Notes: generated from the letters alone by a model not told the origin. A stretch of DNA of 64,000 nt from Methanothrix sp. (GCF_016706325.1 NZ_JADJJX010000002.1:248001-312000); one strand, 5' to 3'; positions 52,895 through 63,724 are shown, numbered from the stretch's first letter. Made by a program: numbers and translations.

Positions 52895-54390
52895 ATGATT
52901 AATATGGATAATAAAATGGGTAAGGAGATCATTAATAACTACCGCAAGTATTTTAATGAAATAAATAGTGGCGAATTATACGAAGCTGAAAATACTCTAA
53001 AGTCTATTGTAAAAAAGGAAGAGGCTGGAGAAGGATACCTCAATGCCCGCAGATACCTTGGAATGCTCTATTTAGAGATGGAGAACTTTGATAAGGCAAT
53101 CTCTGAACTGTCAATGATTGTTAAGATAAAAGAGGCAACTAAAAAAAGAAGTTTCGCAATCTGGCTAAAGAATGTCCTTGAAGGTTTTGATAAGGAAGAG
53201 GAGGAGAGAGGTCATTTAGCTTGGGTCTATCATGATCTAGGGATGGCTTATCTGGGAAAGGCAGACTGTGAAATGGCAGAGAAATACCTCTTGAAAGCTT
53301 ATGATATATCTAAGGATAAGAAGAATATATTCAGAAACGATCTTGGCTGGCTATACTACAAATGGAACAAGCCCGAAGAGGCGATAGAGAAGTTTAAAGC
53401 ATCTGTCAATCAAGGAGATAACAGTGGTTTTCCCATTTTTATCTCGGCCTGGCTGAAATCAAGGCCGGGAGGCTTGTAAGTGCTAAAGAGTGGTTGAATG
53501 AGGCAATCAGCATATTTGATACAAATGCGCATGACCCCTATGATAAATCAAAACGCATCTTCTATGAGCTGATGAAGGCCTCCGCTCTTAATAACTTGGG
53601 CCGGATCGAGATGGACAATGGAGAGTATCGAAAATCTAAGAGACTCTTTCTCGAAGGCTTAGCCATCTGTGAGAGACAGGAGTGTCAAGAATACATCAAA
53701 GGGCTTTCACCTCGCAGAAAGACGAAAGAGAGCATAACCATCGCTGCACTTCATAACAATTTAGGGCTTTTGCATTATAAACAGGGATTTCTGGACGAGG
53801 CGGAAAAAGAGTATATCGCTGCATTGAAATTCGAGGAGCTTCCTGAGACCTATAACAATTTGGCAGTGGTATATCATGAAAAGGGGGTGAAGGAAAAAGC
53901 TGAGAGCTACCTCAAAAATGCTCTGCGATTGGACTCACAGACAGAGGTTGCAAGAGCCAATCTAAACCGGTTGGTGGGAGGGGGTGCAAACTGGTGGGAT
54001 TGGTGGTTCAAGCCAGGAACATCGGGATCCAGTTTGCATAAGGGCGAGTGGCCTCGGAGGATTGTGGGATCTTTCCTGGTCTTTGCCCTGCTGGTTATGG
54101 TTTGTAGCATGGTGTGTACCTCCTTTTCTGGATCAGAGATATCAGTTCTTGGAATTAGCCTATTGTCCTTTGGCGAACATGGGGTAAATACGGTTCAAGA
54201 GGATATCTATAGCTATAAGGTTGGCGACAATAGCACTTCACGAGTCAGGGAGACTACTAGCACCAAAACAACAACTACCACTACTGCTAAGAATGGATCA
54301 AATTTGATTGATAAGATTACGATCGCAGCACTGTTATTCTTCTTCTTGGTTCATCCACAGATTAAGATTTTTTTCGTTTGGAGCGGCTAA
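52895..54390 (+). CDS. TPR protein with C-terminal membrane helices, one frameshift
   Basis: About 498 aa when joined. The N-terminal 350 residues are TPR-like helices (YLGMLYLEMENFDKAI, AWVYHDLGMAYLGKADCEMAE, LHNNLGLLHYKQGFLDEAEKEYI, TYNNLAVVYHEKGVKEKAESYL). A membrane helix near FLVFALLVMVCSMVC, a Ser/Thr-rich stretch (TSTKTTTTTTAK) and a final hydrophobic segment (IAALLFFFLVHPQIKIFF) follow. The frame breaks at about 53440, where CATTTTTATCTC needs one more T to give IFYLGLAEIKAGRLV. The DNA is more A/T-rich than its neighbours. Probably a membrane-anchored scaffold; role unknown. Confidence 0.75.
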
Positions 54391-54483
54391 GTTCGAGATG
54401 GAAACGGCTAGCATCTCGGGATCCCCCCATGTGTTGCGCGGGCACACCATCCAGTTGCTACAATTGGAGATATTCAAAGATGC

Positions 54484-55540
54484 TTCAGATTAAGAATTTA
54501 TTGGAGATTTCAATGGAAGTAATCGCCGACGGATGTCTGGAAAACGGAGCGATAGTCGCCGCCAATTCATTTAAAATTATTATTCTTCAGAGGCTAAAAA
54601 CTATTTCATGTTTGGCCCAGGGACGGCTCATACATATCAATCGCATCTGATATACTAGGGCTTGAAACATCCAAGAAAATTTTTTAACTGGTGTCTCAAG
54701 AGGGCGGAGGGTTTCAGGGATTCGGGCCTGTTTTTTGAAAGTATATGTGAACGGGCTCAAGGCCCATAATGGCTTCCCAACCCGATCAGACAGGATCTCA
54801 TCTTTCGCCCTGTGGCACCACTATCAAGACAACCTTGAAGATGCCAGGAAATTCGAGGACCTCAAAAAAAGGAGCTGATGGGCTTGCACGGATCTGAATG
54901 CAGACTGCTTGGATCTGGTGGCAACCGATCTTTGGGAGGAGAGGCTTGCTTTTCCAGACCTTGCAGAGAACTTCACTTACTCTCTTGCCGCTTGCATAAG
55001 AGGGCTCAAATGCGCAGGTGAAATGATCCCCGAAGAGGCTGATAAGTGGTGGGAAGTTGCCGAAGAGATGAGAATGAGACTGGACGAGCACTTCATTGAT
55101 GACCATTTTGTCCGCCCTTTGGAAAGCTGATTGACAAGCGGATCGATGCCTCAGTCTTGGCCCTCGTCTATCCATTTGCGATATACGAGGCCGATGCCCC
55201 CGAAATAGTCTCCACTGTCAAAGAGATCGAAAGCCGTCTCGTTGTTGATGGCGGGGTGCACCGCTACGAGCATGACGAGTACGATGGCTGGATGTTCGAA
55301 GGGATGCACCGAAAGAAAGGAGCTGGTGCCTGGCCGATCCTCAACTTCTGGCTCTATATATTGGATCCAAAGAGGCGATACTAGAAGAGCGAAGCAGTTT
55401 TACGACTGGGTCATTGAAAGGACGGACGGACATATCCCAGAGCAGATTTTCGACAATGGCATTCAGATTCTCAGTCTCCCCCTTGCTCTGGTCTCATGCG
55501 ATGTTCGTTATAGCGTCCAGCTTGGGATACAGGTGAATTA
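54484..55540 (+). pseudogene. GH15 glucoamylase-like remnant
   Basis: Segments in shifting frames match the GH15 (glucoamylase/trehalase) family: LEISMEVIADGCLENGAIVAANS, SEAKNYF, KFFNWCLKRAEGFRDSGLFF, FALWHHYQDNLEDARKFEDL, then open stretches ATDLWEERLAFPDLAENFTYSLAA (from 54909) and ASVLALVYPFAIYEADAPEIV to GGVHRYEHDEYDGW..AWPILNFWLYI (55157-55384), and EQIFDNGI, SPLLWSHAMFVIAS near the end. At least six frameshifts and internal stops are present. It would hydrolyse alpha-glucans; as written it cannot be made. Confidence 0.75.
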
Positions 55541-55707
55541 CCTCGTGCTAGGAGGCGGCCGTCCGGATCGAGCTGCTGAGGAGAAGGATCCCAAAGAGAC
55601 TCGCATGGAGATTCGCAGGGATTCACAGAGGGACTTGAGAGACAGCTCATGATTGACAGCCGTACAGCCGGAAATCTATAAACAATATCCTGGACGATAA
55701 TAAGCTT

Positions 55708-55805
55708 ATGAGAAGAGAAGATGCCTCCCAGGATTCCAAAGCAGTCTCCAAGAAGAGACTGACGCCCTGCAGTATCATGTCACCCAGAGGGCGGCACTGA
55801 ACCCC
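55708..55805 (+). pseudogene. msrB: 5' end of msrBA, cut off by IS21
   Basis: From ATG 55708 the frame MRREDASQDSKAVSKKRLTP is followed, after single-base losses, by QYHVTQRGGTEP, the start of methionine sulfoxide reductase B. It breaks at the target duplication GAACCCC and resumes at 58168 on the other side of the IS element. Confidence 0.85.
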
Positions 55806-55913
55806 TGTATTCGCCGACTCAATTTGACCCCCCTATTTGAAACCCATCGTTTGACCCCCCAAAAGGAGCCTCCCCCCTCCAAGTACTCTGAGAGGGGCGG
55901 TAAGGTGAAAACG

Positions 55914-57363
55914 ATGGCAGATGTACGTAGAATCGTAGACCTGTACGAACCCATAAGTCCTACAAAAGTAGTCCGCGAACTGAACATATCCCGAACACTG
56001 TGAAAGTATTCATCAGGTCAAAGATGCAAGAAGGATTGGCGGAGGAGATCATTCCCAAAACCGAAAGATCGTTCAACCCTCTCGCTCACTGATCTTGTCC
56101 GTCAGAAGATACATCAATATCTTGAGTCAAACATGGGATGCCCCAAAAACAACGACTCACGGCAAAAGAATCTGGGAGCTTCTCGTCCAGGATGGTCATA
56201 AAATAGGTTATACCACGGTCAAGGACGAAGTTGTCCGCTGGAAACGCACTAATGCACCCCGAGAGGTTTATCTTTGCAGGAGCCGCGCATTGGTCAGCGT
56301 GCAGAATTCGATTGGGGCGAAGTCACACTCAAATCGCCGGAGTATGGCAGAAATTCTACCTTGCGGTCTTCGTCTTGCCCTTCTCGCTCTATCGATTTGC
56401 TCGCCTCTATAACAGATCAACCCGTCTGGAAGTGATCCAGGCCCACATCGAATTCTTCCGCGAGATCGGCTCAGTTCCCGAGGCGATATTCTATGACAGA
56501 ATGGCTGCTGTATACGATTCTCGAAAGCAGCAGTTCAATGATAAATTTCTGGAATTCTCTATGCATTTCGGTTTTCAGCCCTGTGTCTGCAATCCAGCTT
56601 CACCTAACGAGAAAGGGACAGACGAAGAAAGTGTAGGCTATGTCCGGCGTGCCACTTTCAGCGAAAGGAGTTCATTTGCATCCATAAATGAGGCTGCTGA
56701 ATGGCTAAAAATGCGCCTTGGCGAGATAAACGGCCATCCTGTCTATCGTCGATCCGATGTGCCGGTCCAGGGCCTTGATCAAGAGCGAGCCTTGATGCAT
56801 CCATTGCCAACACTCGAATTTGAAAACTGCGAACTGAAACGTGCAACTATTTCGCGGTATTCATTGGTAAAATTTGACGGGAACTTCTACTCACTCGGAT
56901 ACATACCGTCCTCGATATATTACACTGAAGATGTTGGTGGATAGGATCGAGTTCCTTGATGGAAACGATATCATTGCAGTTCATCGTCGATTGGCTGGGA
57001 ATCAGAAGTATTCGCTTGATATCGCTCATTACATCAAGACTTTTCATCGCAAACCGGGTGCGCTCCCAAATTCCAGAGTTTTAGCTCAGGCAGATGAACT
57101 GATTCGGGATGCTTTCAATCGCTATTATGCGAATGATCCAAAAAATTTCTGCCTATTCTTGACCTGATAAAAGAGACCTCCCCTGAAAAATTTTCAACCG
57201 CTCTTGCGATCCTAAAAGAACAGAACATCCATCCGACCAGCGATAGCATTCGGTTTTGCTTCATCAAACCAATGCTCTGATGGTTGAGCCCTTTGACATC
57301 GAGGGTGGTTTCGAGGTCCTGGAGCCGGATCTCACCATATTCGATCAGTTTATGGAGGGATAG
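55914..57363 (+). pseudogene. istA: IstA transposase of IS21, frames interrupted
   Basis: Joined it is about 480 aa. N-terminal helix-turn-helix VRRIVDLYEPISPTKVVRELNISRNTVKV, the DDE core with FDWGEV, AIFYDRMAAVYDSR and NPASPNEKGTDEESVGYVRRATF (Asp, Asp, Glu), and the C-terminal part ITLKMLVDRIEFLDGNDIIAVHRR to DLTIFDQFMEG. Breaks at about 56000, 56080, 56275, 56330, 56925, 57150 and 57255 are each mended by one base, mostly in homopolymers. As written it is non-functional. Confidence 0.85.
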
Positions 57364-57366
57364 ACT

Positions 57367-58074
57367 GTGGAACCGAATCTTGCAGATCTATGTAAACAGT
57401 TGCGACTGAGCGGAGTCTACAACTACGTCCTGGACTATCAGCCTGATAATGAGGATATGCTGCAGTTTCTGACTTCAGCATTGCAGTCCGAACTCGACAA
57501 GAGACATCTGAACCGCCAGATGAGAGCGCTTCGGCAAGCCGGCTTTCCGACAAAAAAGAGGTTCGAGGATCTATTGATGGATGATTTGCCGCAAGATGGG
57601 CGAGAGGCTATTCCTGAACTAAAAGCGCTTGCGTTTCTTAAAGAAAGGAGGAATGTTATTCTCATCGGAAATTCAGGAACCGGCAAGACTCATATGGCTA
57701 TTGCGGTAGGGATCAAAGCATGCGAGGAGAACTATCGAGTTGTATTTCGCTCCGCAGCGGCATTGGTCAATGAGATGATCGAAGCGAGAAAAGATAACAG
57801 GCTCTCAATTTATATCAAACAGTTTAAAAAGGTTGATCTCCTCATAATTGATGAGCTTGGGTACGTAACATTTGATCTCGCTGCTGCTGAATTGCTATTT
57901 CAGTTGCTTGCAGCACGATATGAGACTATGAGTACTATCATTACCTCGAACCTGGGATTTTCAGATTGGGTGAAGGTATTCCATGACAGGACTCTAACCG
58001 CAGCAATTCTGGATAGGATTACCCACCACGCGCTGATACTGAACATGAACGGAGAGAGTTTCCGCAGAAAGTAG
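57367..58074 (+). CDS. istB: IstB ATPase of IS21
   Basis: 235 aa AAA+ helper that regulates IstA and target choice. Walker A VILIGNSGTGKTHMAIA, Walker B VDLLIIDELGYVTFD and the sensor region STIITSNLGFSDWVKVF are intact, followed by RITHHALILNMNGESFR, the standard IstB end. It starts with GTG three bases after the istA stop. Full length and undamaged, unlike istA. Confidence 0.92.
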   Translation: MEPNLADLCKQLRLSGVYNYVLDYQPDNEDMLQFLTSALQSELDKRHLNRQMRALRQAGFPTKKRFEDLLMDDLPQDGREAIPELKALAFLKERRNVILIGNSGTGKTHMAIAVGIKACEENYRVVFRSAAALVNEMIEARKDNRLSIYIKQFKKVDLLIIDELGYVTFDLAAAELLFQLLAARYETMSTIITSNLGFSDWVKVFHDRTLTAAILDRITHHALILNMNGESFRRK

Positions 58075-58167
58075 CGAGACGAACTTTATACTCTATGAGT
58101 TAGGTTAGTCGTCTAAGGGGGTCAAAATCGGATCGGCGCGGGGGTCAAATTTGGACCGGCGGATACA

Positions 58168-59076
58168 GAACCCCCCTTCCAGAACGAATTCTGGAACAAT
58201 AAAAGGCCTGGCATCTATGTGGATGTGGTCTCGGGAGAGCCCTTATTCAGCTCAAAGGATAAATTCGATTCCGGGACAGGATGGCCGAGCTTCGCAAAGC
58301 CGCTGAAAGAGGGGAGCATAGAAGAGAGAGTCGATACCAGTTATAATATGAGGCGGATTGAGGTTCGCAGCAAAGAGGCCAACTCCCATTTGGGCCATGT
58401 ATTCGATGACGGCCCCGATCCGACGGGTCTGCGCTACTGTATCAACTCTGCCTCCCTGCGTTTTATACCAGTGGAGGATCTGGAAAAGGAAGGATATGGA
58501 GAATACCGGCCCCTCTTCCAGGAGGATGAGCCCCGGGGCGGGCAGAGGGAGGCTTCCGGGAGAGCCGATCAGGGCTATGAGATTGCCACCTTCGCCGCCG
58601 GCTGCTTTTGGGGAGTGGAGGCGCTCTTCCAGCAGATCCGCGGAGTGCTTCGGACAACTGTGGGATACACAGGAGGAACAGTCCCTCATCCATCCTATGA
58701 TCAGGTTTGCACCGGGACTACAGGCCATGCAGAGGCTGTGCAGATAGAGTACGATCCCCAGATCGTATCCTACAGAGAACTGCTCAGCTTATTCTGGAGA
58801 ATGCATAATCCCACCACACCCAACCGCCAGGGACCTGATATAGGCACCCAATATCGATCGGCCATATTCTACCACAATGATGAGCAAAAGGCAGCAGCAG
58901 AGAAATCACGGGATGAATTCGATAGATCTGGTGCCTATCCAAGAAGATCTGTCACTCAGATCGTTCCTGCATCTGATTTTTATGAAGCGGAGGAATATCA
59001 TCAGCATTATTTCGCAAAGCGGGAAGCAGCAAAGCAGAAAGCAGCAAAGCGGGATCAGAATAATGCCATGTATTAA
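58168..59076 (+). pseudogene. msrBA: 3' part of msrBA (MsrB-MsrA fusion)
   Basis: From the target duplication the frame reads EPPFQNEFWNNKRPGIYVDVVSGEPLFSS, KFDSGTGWPSF, EVRSKEANSHLGHVF and the MsrB catalytic RYCINSASLRF, then a linker and MsrA with active site AAGCFWGVEALF, VGYTGG, THPSYDQVCTGTTGHAEAVQIEYD-type motifs and DIGTQYRSAIFY. The two domains reduce the R and S forms of methionine sulfoxide. MsrA could still be made from ATG 58219 or an inner start, but MsrB lacks its N-terminus because of the IS21 insertion. Confidence 0.88.
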
Positions 59077-59316
59077 GAAAAAGAAAAAAGTAGGGCCCAG
59101 GGCAGAAGCGTTCATCTGTTGATAATATATTTATTTTTTCACACTTGCTGCCATGCGCCATGCTTCCATTGCTCACGCTTCTGGTCGTCATCATTGCTAT
59201 CAACACTATACTGCATATCCGATCTGTTCGCGCATCAGCGGATATGCATATGGCCGGTCTGAGTATGAGGATTTCGAGAATTAATAGAATTATGGATAGA
59301 AGCGGTGCAGAAGTGA

Positions 59317-59472
59317 CTACTCCTCGATTTCAATTCCACGATTCTGAAAGAACTCTCTTAACGCCTCTTCGATCACCTGGCTTTGAGCACGCATGCTGCT
59401 TTTAGTTTGAACAGTATAGATCTTCAAGGCTTTTGCGACTGGTTCTGATAAAGTCAAGGTAGTCTTTGGCAT
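59317..59472 (-). CDS. Ribbon-helix-helix protein, antitoxin-like
   Basis: 51 aa: MPKTTLTLSEPVAKALKIYTVQTKSSMRAQSQVIEEALREFFQNRG. The short strand followed by two helices is the CopG/ribbon-helix-helix DNA-binding fold of small repressors and antitoxins. A strong promoter TATA (AAGTATATATGTG, 59490-59502 on the minus strand) and GGGG stand before ATG 59472; longer frames upstream cross this promoter and are rejected. No toxin gene is seen on its 3' side, so it may act alone. Confidence 0.72.
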   Translation of the reverse strand: MPKTTLTLSEPVAKALKIYTVQTKSSMRAQSQVIEEALREFFQNRGIEIEE

Positions 59473-59819
59473 AGCCCCATAATTAGTTCTTACACATATA
59501 TACTTTATGGTATATTGATTTATACTGTGCAGGCTGCTGCTCTTACCCAGGCATTCAATAGCGTTTGATGAAAATAGACTGCAAGCATATCGATGCAATC
59601 TCTCCTGCATTCGATTGTCGTCTTCGAGAATGCCTTCCATGCCATGGCTCATTTTCAAGCCTCATGGGTGCCCGGCCAGGTATGACGGTTTCAATGGGCG
59701 CACTGAGACCTCTTTGATTCCAGGGCCATCATTATCCCGGAAGAGGGTTTCTGGATGCATCTGCCCATGTCCTGCAGTGATCTGAAAAGCTTATCAATCT
59801 AAAGCGACTTGCAGTAGAT
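59473..59819. other. Intergenic 347 bp
   Basis: Holds the minus-strand promoter of the ribbon-helix-helix gene at its left. Nothing further that I can support is seen. Confidence 0.4.
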
Positions 59820-60080
59820 ATGAGACTCAATAACCAATCCAAGGTCGGCCTGACATGCGTAGCCTGCCTGCTTGTCCAAGGTTATATCTTCACCTATGTT
59901 CTTTTTGTTGAGCCTCATCCTTTGCTCTCAATTGTCCCCCTGTTCCCCTACCTTGTTTATGTCTATGCGCGAGGAAAAAGGACGTGGTACTTCAATAAAC
60001 CCTTCTACTGGATAGGATTAATAATAGCCATAACATTGCTTGATATTCTGCCTTTTGCAGTGGCTTCTATGCGTGCCTGA
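59820..60080 (+). CDS. Small membrane protein, unknown
   Basis: 86 aa. Hydrophobic segments at about residues 10-30 (LTCVACLLVQGYIFTYVLFV), 35-50 (LSIVPLFPYLVYVYA) and 63-82 (WIGLIIAITLLDILPFAVA) with a basic loop RGKRTWYFNK suggest a two- to three-pass protein. No family recognised. No clear ribosome site, so it may be leaderless. Confidence 0.55.
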   Translation: MRLNNQSKVGLTCVACLLVQGYIFTYVLFVEPHPLLSIVPLFPYLVYVYARGKRTWYFNKPFYWIGLIIAITLLDILPFAVASMRA

Positions 60081-60497
60081 TCATCATTCCCGGCAGAGGC
60101 TTGGGCTCTTTCTCATTTTCTGTGCAAGAGCCTGGAGATTCCGTCTCTCGCATCTCGCACCTTTGTGGCTCAGATCCTACTTGATGAAATCAAGATGCTT
60201 GGGCCTTACCAGAGACAGGAGTACAAAGGAAGGGTAAATATTCATAATATCACTAATACTGCCTTTGCTTTTGAAAGATAGCGACCATTTAAGAAGAAGC
60301 GGAATTTCAAGGAGGAGGATAGGACTTGAAATACCGCTCCTTTGCATTTTATACGATAATTAGGAGGCCTTTTTATTATCTCATCCATCTAATCACACCT
60401 CATTATATTTAACTTTATTGGTATATTAAATTAGTATGAATTATACCCGGCGGCGAATGACTCTTCCAAAAAGCGAAGGATAAATGTAGCAGCATTT
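60081..60497. promoter_or_regulatory. Intergenic 417 bp, A/T-rich promoter
   Basis: No gene is supported. TATATTTAAC near 60411 and GGTATATTAAATTAG near 60420-60434 are TATA-like and precede the TPR gene by about 70 bases. Confidence 0.45.
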
Positions 60498-62652
60498 ATG
60501 ATTGATATCATCCAAAATTCAAAGAGGTTGAGCGGCATTAAAAGAACAAGATCGATTGATGCTGATGGCATCGCAGAGTATGAAAAGGCTCTGGAGATAT
60601 GCGAGAGGATGCTGGCCTTCAAGATGGACCCAGTGCAGGAGAGCAATATATACCGAAAGATAGGCGACAATTGCCTTGGGATATTCATAGAAAATAATGA
60701 TTTACAGAGCTGCGATCGTGCCATTCAAGCCTATAAAAAGGCACTTGTGGCCTATACCCGGGAAAGCTACCCCTATCTTCGTGCCCGGACAATGAAAAGC
60801 CTGGGATTTGCTTATATGAACTTTTCCGATCTTTTTGATCGAAAAGAATGCCTAAAGCAGGCCATCAGTCTCTGGCAGGAGGCCCTGACCATCTTCTCCA
60901 GGTCGATCTACCCCTTGGACTACGCCTCTCTTCAGGATGAGCTCTGCATTGCCTATCGAAAGCTGGCCGAACTGGAGGAGGGGATGGCTAACAGCCAGCA
61001 GGCAATTGAGGCTGGCAAAGATGCTCTCAATGTCTACAACTCAAAAGATCATCCTCGAGCGTTCGCAAGAGCGATGGCAAACCTGGGCAGCGCATATCTG
61101 ACCCGCGCCCAGATCGCGAACAGGCCCCTAGATCGGGCAGATGACTGCAGGCAGGCCATTGCCTCCTACCAGGAGGCTCTGATGGTCTATAAGCTCGATC
61201 GCTTTCCAGAGGAGTTCGCCCTGATCAAGAACAATCTGGCTATAGCCTATCTCGCTCTCTCCGATGCCCTGGAGGGAGGAGGCGGAGAGAGGAGGGGCGA
61301 GGATAGAGCGATCGATGTGCGGGAGGGAGAGGGGAGAGAGGTAGAGGAGAAAGAGGGCGAAGAGAGAGTGATAGAGGATGAGGAGGCCGAAAGGAGAGAG
61401 GTAGAGGGAGGAGAGGTAGAGGGGGGAGAGGCCAGAATAGAGCTCTGCAATCAGTCCATTCAGGCATGTCGCGAGGCTCTTCTCATCCGGACAGTGGAGA
61501 ATATGCCACTGGCATATGCTGCAACCCAGAACAACCTGGGCAGTGCCCTCCTTGCCCTGGCTGAGGAGGTAGAGAGTCTGGAGAACTGCGACCTTGCCCT
61601 GGAGGCCTTCGGGAAGGCTCTTGCAGTCTACAAGAGCAGGCAGAATCCAACCCTCCATACAGCCACCTTAAACAATTTGGGAAGCGCTTATCTGCTCCGA
61701 GCCCAGGTCCTGGATCGCTCTGATAACTGTTTGAAGGCCATTCGCGCTGCTCAAGAGGCTTTGAGTATTTCCAGCCAGGAGAGCTCCCCAGGAGGCTATG
61801 CTGAGTCGCAGAGAATTCTATGGCTGAGCTACCTCACCCTGGGGGAGACCGAATGCCGGGCTGAGAGCTGTCTATTGGCCCTGGAGGCCTGCCAGAAGAG
61901 GCTGGCAGTCTATTCTGCGAAAGATCAACCCTGGGATTTTGCCTCCTGCCAGAAGGAGCTGGCCATCACATACAGCATGCTCGCAGAAGCGGAAGACTCA
62001 GTTGAGGCCAAGGCAGAGGACTGCAGGGAGGGCACAGGCAGCAATAGAAGCTCTGGCCTTCTTCACTGAGAGGGAACATCCCCATGAGCATGCTGAAGCG
62101 CAGCTCCTTCTCTGGTCGGCATATTCCGCTTTGGCAGAGGTCGAAGATAAGGTGGAGAACTGCCGCCTGGCAATTGATGCCTGCCGGGCGGCTATCCGGA
62201 TCTATGAGGGGCATAGCCCGGCAGAGCATGCTGATGCTCATAAGAGCCTGGGATACAGCTTCATCACCCTGGCAGAGGCAGTGGACAAGGCGGATAACTG
62301 CCGAAGGGCGATTGACGCCTACAGTGTGGCCATGGAGTATTACACTGCCGATCTGGCGCCAGGAGAGCATGCTGAGATCTTAAGAGACCTGGCTTATGCT
62401 TACATCACCATCTCTGAGGTGGAGGATCGGGAGAAATGGGGCAGAAAGGCTCTTCGAGCCTATAAAAAGGCCTCCAGGATCTTTGAGGCTCTTTCCCTGG
62501 AGCTTGAGGCAGAAAATGACCCAGAATCCGCAGAAATGAGGAAATGTGCCGAAAGATGCCGCCGTTCTATGGAGTCCTGCAAAGGAATTCTCAAGGCCAG
62601 CCGGAGAACGGGGAGCAGAGCTTCAACTGCAGGAAAGCAAGGGAGCGGGTAA
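60498..62652 (+). CDS. Long TPR-repeat protein (one frameshift)
   Basis: About 717 aa when joined. It is built from more than a dozen roughly 45-residue repeats of the form CxxAIxAYxxAL...AxxxNNLGxAYLxLAE (for example CDRAIQAYKKALVAYTRESYPYLRA). Residues about 257-315 form an extremely charged insert (GEGREVEEKEGEERVIEDEE), coded by nearly pure-purine DNA at 61265-61440. The frame shifts at about 62025: removing one G from AGGGAGGG joins KAEDCR to RAQAAIEALAFFTEREHP and runs to 62652. No signal peptide; probably a cytoplasmic interaction scaffold. Possibly co-transcribed with the next gene. Confidence 0.8.
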
Positions 62653-62653
62653 C

Positions 62654-63157
62654 ATGAAGGATTTGACAGAGATGGATAAGACGGAGTACTTCCGCCGTTC
62701 CTACCGGGCGGTGGACGGCCTCTGGTTCATGATGATCGAGAAGAAGCATGGATTTGATGAGGCGCTGGAGCTGGACGAGGCGGTCTGGCGGGTCCTGCCC
62801 AAGATCCAGGCCCGGAGCATCAAGTCCATGCTGAATCTGGATTATGGACTTGACGGGCTGAAGGAGGCTATTGCCACCCGTCTGGCCCTGGAGGAGTTCG
62901 ATTACGATCTGGAACCAGAGGAGGACGGATTTACAGTGGAGATCCGGCGCTGTCCCTGGCATGATATCATGCTCCGCTCAGGCAGAGAAGGGCTCTCAGA
63001 GAGGGTGAGCGAGGTCATCTGCCTGGCGGAAAACCAGGTCTGGGCGCAGGAGTTCAGCCCGAAGGGCATTGAGGGGGAGGACAAAGAGATAGGGTTCGAG
63101 AGGAGGGAGAGGATCTGTCAGGGTGGCAGCAGATGCAGATTCCGGTTCGGCTGGTAG
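62654..63157 (+). CDS. ATC_hydrolase/DUF6125-family protein
   Basis: 167 aa. The pattern YFRRSYRAVDGLWFMMIEKKHGFDEALELDEAVW, IQARSIKSML, RRCPWHDIMLRSGR and a cysteine-containing end ERICQGGSRCRFRF matches small methanogen proteins annotated near the L-2-amino-thiazoline-4-carboxylate hydrolase family. The conserved CPWH and late cysteines may bind a ligand or metal; activity is not known. ATG 62654, one base after the TPR stop and behind GGGAGCGGGT, is chosen over an open extension that overlaps the TPR gene in another frame. Confidence 0.7.
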   Translation: MKDLTEMDKTEYFRRSYRAVDGLWFMMIEKKHGFDEALELDEAVWRVLPKIQARSIKSMLNLDYGLDGLKEAIATRLALEEFDYDLEPEEDGFTVEIRRCPWHDIMLRSGREGLSERVSEVICLAENQVWAQEFSPKGIEGEDKEIGFERRERICQGGSRCRFRFGW

Positions 63158-63182
63158 GTGGAAATAGCCTGCCGGAGCCATC

Positions 63183-63650
63183 TCATCCCCGGCCTCTCTC
63201 TGCATCATCGAAGTCCGCATTGATGTGGCTTCCATCGCAGAATGGCTTTTTCCTGGAGGCTCCACACCTGCACAGGGCATAGACCCCCTCCCGTGCTACC
63301 TCATCGCCACTGGAATTGAGCAGGCGGCACTTCCCTTCCACCAGCAGAGGGCCACTCTTCACCACCTTGATGGAGGCATATGTACCATCTGATACATCCC
63401 CTTCCCCGGGCTGGGGCCCCTCCTCCTCGAGCGGGGGCTTTCTTTGTTTGTAGCTCAAAGCACCGGAAGGGCAGCGGTCTATCACCCTCATGATCTCCTC
63501 CAGGCTTGCGCCCCGCATATCTATCCAGGGTTTGCTATCGCGGTTGAAGACACCAGGCAGTCCCTTTATGCATTCCTGCGCATGTATGCACTTTTCCGGA
63601 TTCCATTGCACTGTCAGCCCTTCACGGGTGTACTCTTTCATTGCCATCAT
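63183..63650 (-). CDS. Iron-sulfur protein: YjdI-type plus CDGSH domain
   Basis: 155 aa. N-terminal part LTVQWNPEKCIHAQECIKGLPGVF with DRCPSGALSYKQR is a YjdI-type mono-cluster domain; C-terminal part YALCRCGASRKKPFCDGSHINADF is a CDGSH domain whose three Cys and one His bind a 2Fe-2S cluster. Such fusions are widespread and are thought to serve redox or cluster transfer in the cytoplasm. ATG 63650 follows AGAGGG by five bases; ATG 63647 and 63641 are alternatives. Divergent from mscL. Confidence 0.88.
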   Translation of the reverse strand: MMAMKEYTREGLTVQWNPEKCIHAQECIKGLPGVFNRDSKPWIDMRGASLEEIMRVIDRCPSGALSYKQRKPPLEEEGPQPGEGDVSDGTYASIKVVKSGPLLVEGKCRLLNSSGDEVAREGVYALCRCGASRKKPFCDGSHINADFDDAERGRG

Positions 63651-63715
63651 ATGGGCCCTCTTTCTACTTGGCCTTTCCGGCAATTCAGAAATCAACATCA
63701 GCTTTGTCCAAAAGG

Positions 63716-63724
63716 ATTTATATC
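63716..63724 (+). promoter_or_regulatory. TATA box of mscL
   Basis: ATTTATATC about 50 bases before the mscL ATG; GGAGTGAT at 63760-63767 is its ribosome site. Confidence 0.6.

Larger units (their letters stand above)
55806..58167 (+). mobile_element. IS21-family insertion sequence
   Basis: 2362 bp. Ends: TGTATTCGCCGACTCAATTTGACCCCC at the left and the inverted TGTATCCGCCGGTCCAAATTTGACCCCC at the right (58140-58167), each with a second inner TTTGACCCCC copy, as IS21 elements have. GAACCCC is duplicated on both sides (55799-55805 and 58168-58174). It carries istA and istB and splits msrBA. Confidence 0.93.
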
